Shown piece by piece: positions 61,308 to 64,000 of a stretch of 64,000 nucleotides of DNA (the first letter of the stretch is position 1; every line of letters starts with the position of its first letter). The notes under the pieces were generated by a model. It did no database searches, was not told the origin of the DNA, and saw only the letters and a list, made by a program, of their open reading frames with translations. Source of the stretch: JAXMHB01 sp046346965 (GTDB taxonomy: Bacteria > Pseudomonadota > Gammaproteobacteria > Xanthomonadales > SZUA-5); assembly GCA_046346965.1 (NCBI GenBank), contig JAXMHB010000011.1, positions 1-64,000 on the forward strand, given 5' to 3'. The translations under genes were made by a program, and so were the position numbers.

Positions 61308-62969
61308 GTGAACCTGCTCACAGACCCCTGGATACCCATCCGCACCCGCAACGGCACCGTACGCTCAATTCGGATTGCGGAACTGCTGCCGTCGGCCAAC
61401 GACACCGCAGCATTTGATGACCCCATAGAGTTCGCCAGTCCCCGCGAGGATTTCGATGCCGCGCTGGCGCAATTCCTCATCGGCGTGCTGGATCTGGTCT
61501 TCGCGCTTGATGGCGAAGACCAGTGGCGCGAGTGGAACGACCAACCGCCTACCCGCGAGGAGCTGGACGAGGCACTGAGCGCATGGGCTTACGCCTTCGA
61601 GCTATTCGGCGAGCGGCCCTTCCTGCAGGACCCCAGCGTCGAAGGCGAGGCGCGCTCGCCCGCGTCCTTGCTGCTCGATCTGCCGGGTGACAACGCGCTC
61701 GAAAACAACACTGACTTCTTCGTCAAGCGACGCGAGGTCTTTCCGATGTCGCCGGCCGTCGCGGCGATGGCGCTGCTGACCTTGCAGACCAATGCGCCGA
61801 GCGGCGGCAAGGGCTTTCGTACCTCGGTGCGGGGCGGCGGACCGCTGACCACATTGCTGTGGCCAAACGCCGAATCGCCCGCGCTGTTCCGCAAACTGTG
61901 GGCCAATGTGTCGATCAACGCGGGCGCGGAGTCGATCGAGCCGACGGCTGTGCTGCCATGGCTCAGCGATGTGCTGGTCAGTACCGACCAACAGGACGTG
62001 CTGACGCAGCTGCGGCAGCGCCTGGGGCGGGTGGCGAGCAGCGACGAACGGCGGTTGCTGTGCTACTTCGCCGCACCGCGACGGGTGCTCCTGCAGCGCG
62101 CACCGGCGGACGGCGCGCGCTGTGCACTGACGGGTGCACACAGCGACGAATTGGTGATCGCCTACCGGGCGCAAAACTACGGGCCGAATCTGCTCTCGCA
62201 CCTGTTCGACCACCCGCTGTCGCCTTACTACTACGACAAGAAAAACGAGCAGTGGCTGCCGCAGCACATCGGCGAGCGCGGCTTCACCTACGCAGATTGG
62301 GTGCAGCTGGCCAGCGGGTCCGCCAATGAGCGCGAGAAGCCGGCGGCGATCGTCACCAGGGGGATGGTTCATCGAGCGCGCCAATTGCGTGCGCAGTCGC
62401 TGGATGCAGAAATCCCGGTCTGGGCCTGCGCCTACCAGATGGACAACATGAAAGTCCTCAGCTGGCACTCCGCGCGCTTGCCGACCTTTCCCGGCCTCGA
62501 TCCCGACCATCGCAGCGAACTGCGGGCCTTTGCGCAGCAGCTGATCGCGGGCGCCGAAGCGGCCATCAGTGAGCTCAGCAAAGCGCTGCGGCGTGCCTGG
62601 ACGCACGGCGGCAAAGGCGATACCAGCGTGCCCTCCCGCGATCTGATGGCGCTGACGGAAGCCGAGTTCTACGAGCGCTTGCGCTGGGCCGCGGCGGAAC
62701 GGCGCAGCGCCGACGCGGATCTGGACATGCGGAAGTCCTGGCGTTCTTGTCTGCACTGGACCGTCATGCGCCTGTTCGAGCTACACGCCGAACGTGCGGT
62801 GGAGGAGGTGAGCACGCTGGGAGCCATTCAGCGCGCTGCAGAAGCACACGCCAGTTTGCGCCGGTTCCTCGGCGCTGCGCTCGACAAGGCGCTTGAGATC
62901 CCGCGGCCGGTCACATCCAAGCCCAAAGCGGCTGGCTCGCGTGGCGGCAAGAAGAAGGAGGCAGCATGA
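61308..62969 (+). CDS. casA: Type I-E Cascade large subunit Cas8e (Cse1/CasA)
   Basis: This 553-residue subunit recognises the PAM and recruits Cas3. The N terminus VNLLTDPWIPIRTRNGTVRSIRIAELL, FGERPFLQDPSVEG and NNTDFFVKRREVFPMSPAVAAMALLTLQTNAPSGGKGFRTSVRGGGPLTTLL are clear Cse1 landmarks. A GTG start at 61308 was chosen because AAAGAGGA lies 7 nt upstream and the family begins here; the open frame before it is leader. It overlaps casB by 4 nt. A Lys-rich tail (KPKAAGSRGGKKKEAA) ends the protein. Confidence 0.95.
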   Translation: MNLLTDPWIPIRTRNGTVRSIRIAELLPSANDTAAFDDPIEFASPREDFDAALAQFLIGVLDLVFALDGEDQWREWNDQPPTREELDEALSAWAYAFELFGERPFLQDPSVEGEARSPASLLLDLPGDNALENNTDFFVKRREVFPMSPAVAAMALLTLQTNAPSGGKGFRTSVRGGGPLTTLLWPNAESPALFRKLWANVSINAGAESIEPTAVLPWLSDVLVSTDQQDVLTQLRQRLGRVASSDERRLLCYFAAPRRVLLQRAPADGARCALTGAHSDELVIAYRAQNYGPNLLSHLFDHPLSPYYYDKKNEQWLPQHIGERGFTYADWVQLASGSANEREKPAAIVTRGMVHRARQLRAQSLDAEIPVWACAYQMDNMKVLSWHSARLPTFPGLDPDHRSELRAFAQQLIAGAEAAISELSKALRRAWTHGGKGDTSVPSRDLMALTEAEFYERLRWAAAERRSADADLDMRKSWRSCLHWTVMRLFELHAERAVEEVSTLGAIQRAAEAHASLRRFLGAALDKALEIPRPVTSKPKAAGSRGGKKKEAA

Positions 62970-63520
62970 AAAGCACATTCTCTGATTGGCAACGGGAAGC
63001 GCTGCGCGATTTCTGCGTACGCATTCAAGACGATGGCGCGCTGCGAGCCGCACTCAAGCGCGCGGTGGACATCAACAGCGTGGTGGGCCTGGAGGCTGTG
63101 ATCAGGCTGGAGGAGCGCGCGTTGGCGGGCTCGGAGAACGCTCGCGAGCGGGATCGCATGGCACGTCTGGCCATCCTGCTCGCGCATCGTTGCGTCAAGC
63201 GCACCAGCGCCAATGACGACCCGAAGGCGCCCATCGAGGGCCGTCCGCTCGCCGAGCGTTTCGGCGAGGCCAGTGGCGAGCAGCGCCTGCTCAGCCCTTT
63301 GCGCTTTCAGCGCCTGATCCATGGCGACGATGACGATGAGCGCCTGCGCCAACTGCGCCGTGCGCTCGGCCTGCTGTCTGCCGAATCGTTGCATCGACAG
63401 CATCTGGCGGAGGCCTGGTTCCAGCTGACCAGCCCAGAGGGTCGCCGTGCCTTCGCCCGCAACTACTTCGCACCGACCCCGAATACCGAAACGACTGAAT
63501 CCACTGAGGTGACCCCATGA
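62966..63520 (+). CDS. casB: Type I-E Cascade small subunit Cse2 (CasB)
   Basis: This 184-residue helical subunit, present as a dimer in Cascade, stabilises the non-target strand. It is recognised from REALRDFCVRIQDDGALRAALKRAVD, LAILLAHRCVKR and SPLRFQRLIHGDDDDERLRQLRRALGLLSAESLHRQHLAEAWFQL. The last 20 residues (PTPNTETTESTEV) are a Thr/Glu-rich tail not typical of the family. It overlaps casA and casC by 4 nt each. Confidence 0.93.
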   Translation: MKSTFSDWQREALRDFCVRIQDDGALRAALKRAVDINSVVGLEAVIRLEERALAGSENARERDRMARLAILLAHRCVKRTSANDDPKAPIEGRPLAERFGEASGEQRLLSPLRFQRLIHGDDDDERLRQLRRALGLLSAESLHRQHLAEAWFQLTSPEGRRAFARNYFAPTPNTETTESTEVTP

Positions 63521-64000
63521 ATCCGCGCTTCCTGCAGTTGCACTTCCTCACCAGCTACGGCCCGGCCAACCTCAATCGCGATGACCTTGGCATTCCCAAA
63601 ACGGCGATGCTGGGCGGCGCCAAGCGCCTGCGCGTGTCCTCGCAGGCGCTCAAGCGCGCATGGCGCAACAGCGAGCTGTTTGCGCAACGCCTGCACGGCG
63701 ATGTCGGCATCCGCTCCAAGCGTTTCTTCCTGGACTATTACGAGCGACATGCAGAGCCTCAGGGTGTGGCCGCGCGCGATTTCGCCGACTGGATCAATCC
63801 CTTCAAGGCCACCTTTGGCGACTTTGACAAGAAGGGCGAGGGCAGCGAATCGCGCAGCTTGAACAAGGACAAGAAAGCCCTGCTGCTGTCCACGCTGGTC
63901 TATCTGTCCCCGCGCGAGCGCAGCGCGCTGGAATCGGTGTTGGAAAAGCTGGTCGCGGAAGGGCGAGCCGCCACGGCGGATGAGGTGTCGACCTTTGCTG
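63517..64000 (+). CDS. casC: Type I-E Cascade backbone subunit Cas7e (CasC), cut by the window end
   Basis: The first 161 residues are visible. NPRFLQLHFLTSYGPANLNRDDLGIPKTAMLGGAKRLRVSSQALKRAWR is the standard Cas7e start; six copies form the crRNA-binding backbone. The frame is intact to the window edge. cas5e, cas6e, cas1, cas2 and the CRISPR array are expected beyond it, if the operon has the usual order. Confidence 0.94.
   Translation, partial: MNPRFLQLHFLTSYGPANLNRDDLGIPKTAMLGGAKRLRVSSQALKRAWRNSELFAQRLHGDVGIRSKRFFLDYYERHAEPQGVAARDFADWINPFKATFGDFDKKGEGSESRSLNKDKKALLLSTLVYLSPRERSALESVLEKLVAEGRAATADEVSTFA

Overview
The window is GC-rich, densely coded DNA from a gammaproteobacterial chromosome. 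The gene set and order suggest a Lysobacterales/Xanthomonadales-type organism: rluB-scpB-scpA-yciO, an sdh cluster followed by sdhE/ygfX/lolCD and comEC, and a PmtA-like methyltransferase. This placement is inference; no rRNA or other phylogenetic marker is present. The cell respires aerobically (complete succinate dehydrogenase) and can also oxidise H2.

Layout. 1-2.3 kb: a receiver-PAS-GGDEF-EAL signalling protein, cut by the window edge. 2.3-11.4 kb: an uptake [NiFe]-hydrogenase locus, with hupE divergent from hyaABCD-hupF-hyaE-hyaF and then a rubredoxin/HybE fusion and hupK. The small subunit carries all six cysteines of the oxygen-tolerant group 1d enzymes. A perfect FNR/ANR site lies in the divergent promoter. 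11.5-27 kb: housekeeping and small unknown genes, including acyl-CoA dehydrogenase, S9 peptidase-amidase, htpG-hslR, ugd-uxs-rfaH, a DUF2058 protein, an enoyl-CoA hydratase and a CpcT-like lipoprotein. 27-28.7 kb: an IS110-family element among dispersed repeats. 28.7-33.4 kb: a putrescine/agmatine module (speB-like, class III aminotransferase, PuuR-like regulator, PuuC-like aldehyde dehydrogenase). 33.4-41.3 kb: rluB with a very long Arg/Gly/Pro tail, scpBA, yciO, then yciI-bolA-parvulin, a methyltransferase, a PhnD-like protein and ygfZ. 41.3-47.9 kb: sdhAF4-sdhCDAB, a small membrane protein, sdhE, ygfX and lolCD. 49.2-51.5 kb: comEC.

From about 48 kb the DNA becomes accessory. It holds a 1.2-kb array of about 185-bp composite repeats, MITE-like inverted-repeat elements, and a 21-22-bp phased array with a CGATG core. 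A defence island follows: the DarT/DarG DNA ADP-ribosylation toxin-antitoxin pair, then a type I-E CRISPR-Cas operon (cas3, cas8e/casA, cse2/casB, cas7e/casC, running off the window end).

The most unusual region lies between cas3 and casA. It holds a two-repeat, one-spacer degenerate type I-E unit overlapping the 3' end of cas3 (a candidate crRNA-like regulatory RNA), a run of strong hairpins, a DUF2130 coiled-coil protein with a PD-(D/E)XK-like nuclease signature, and a short frame interrupted by a single in-frame TAG. Several families of dispersed repeats recur through the window.
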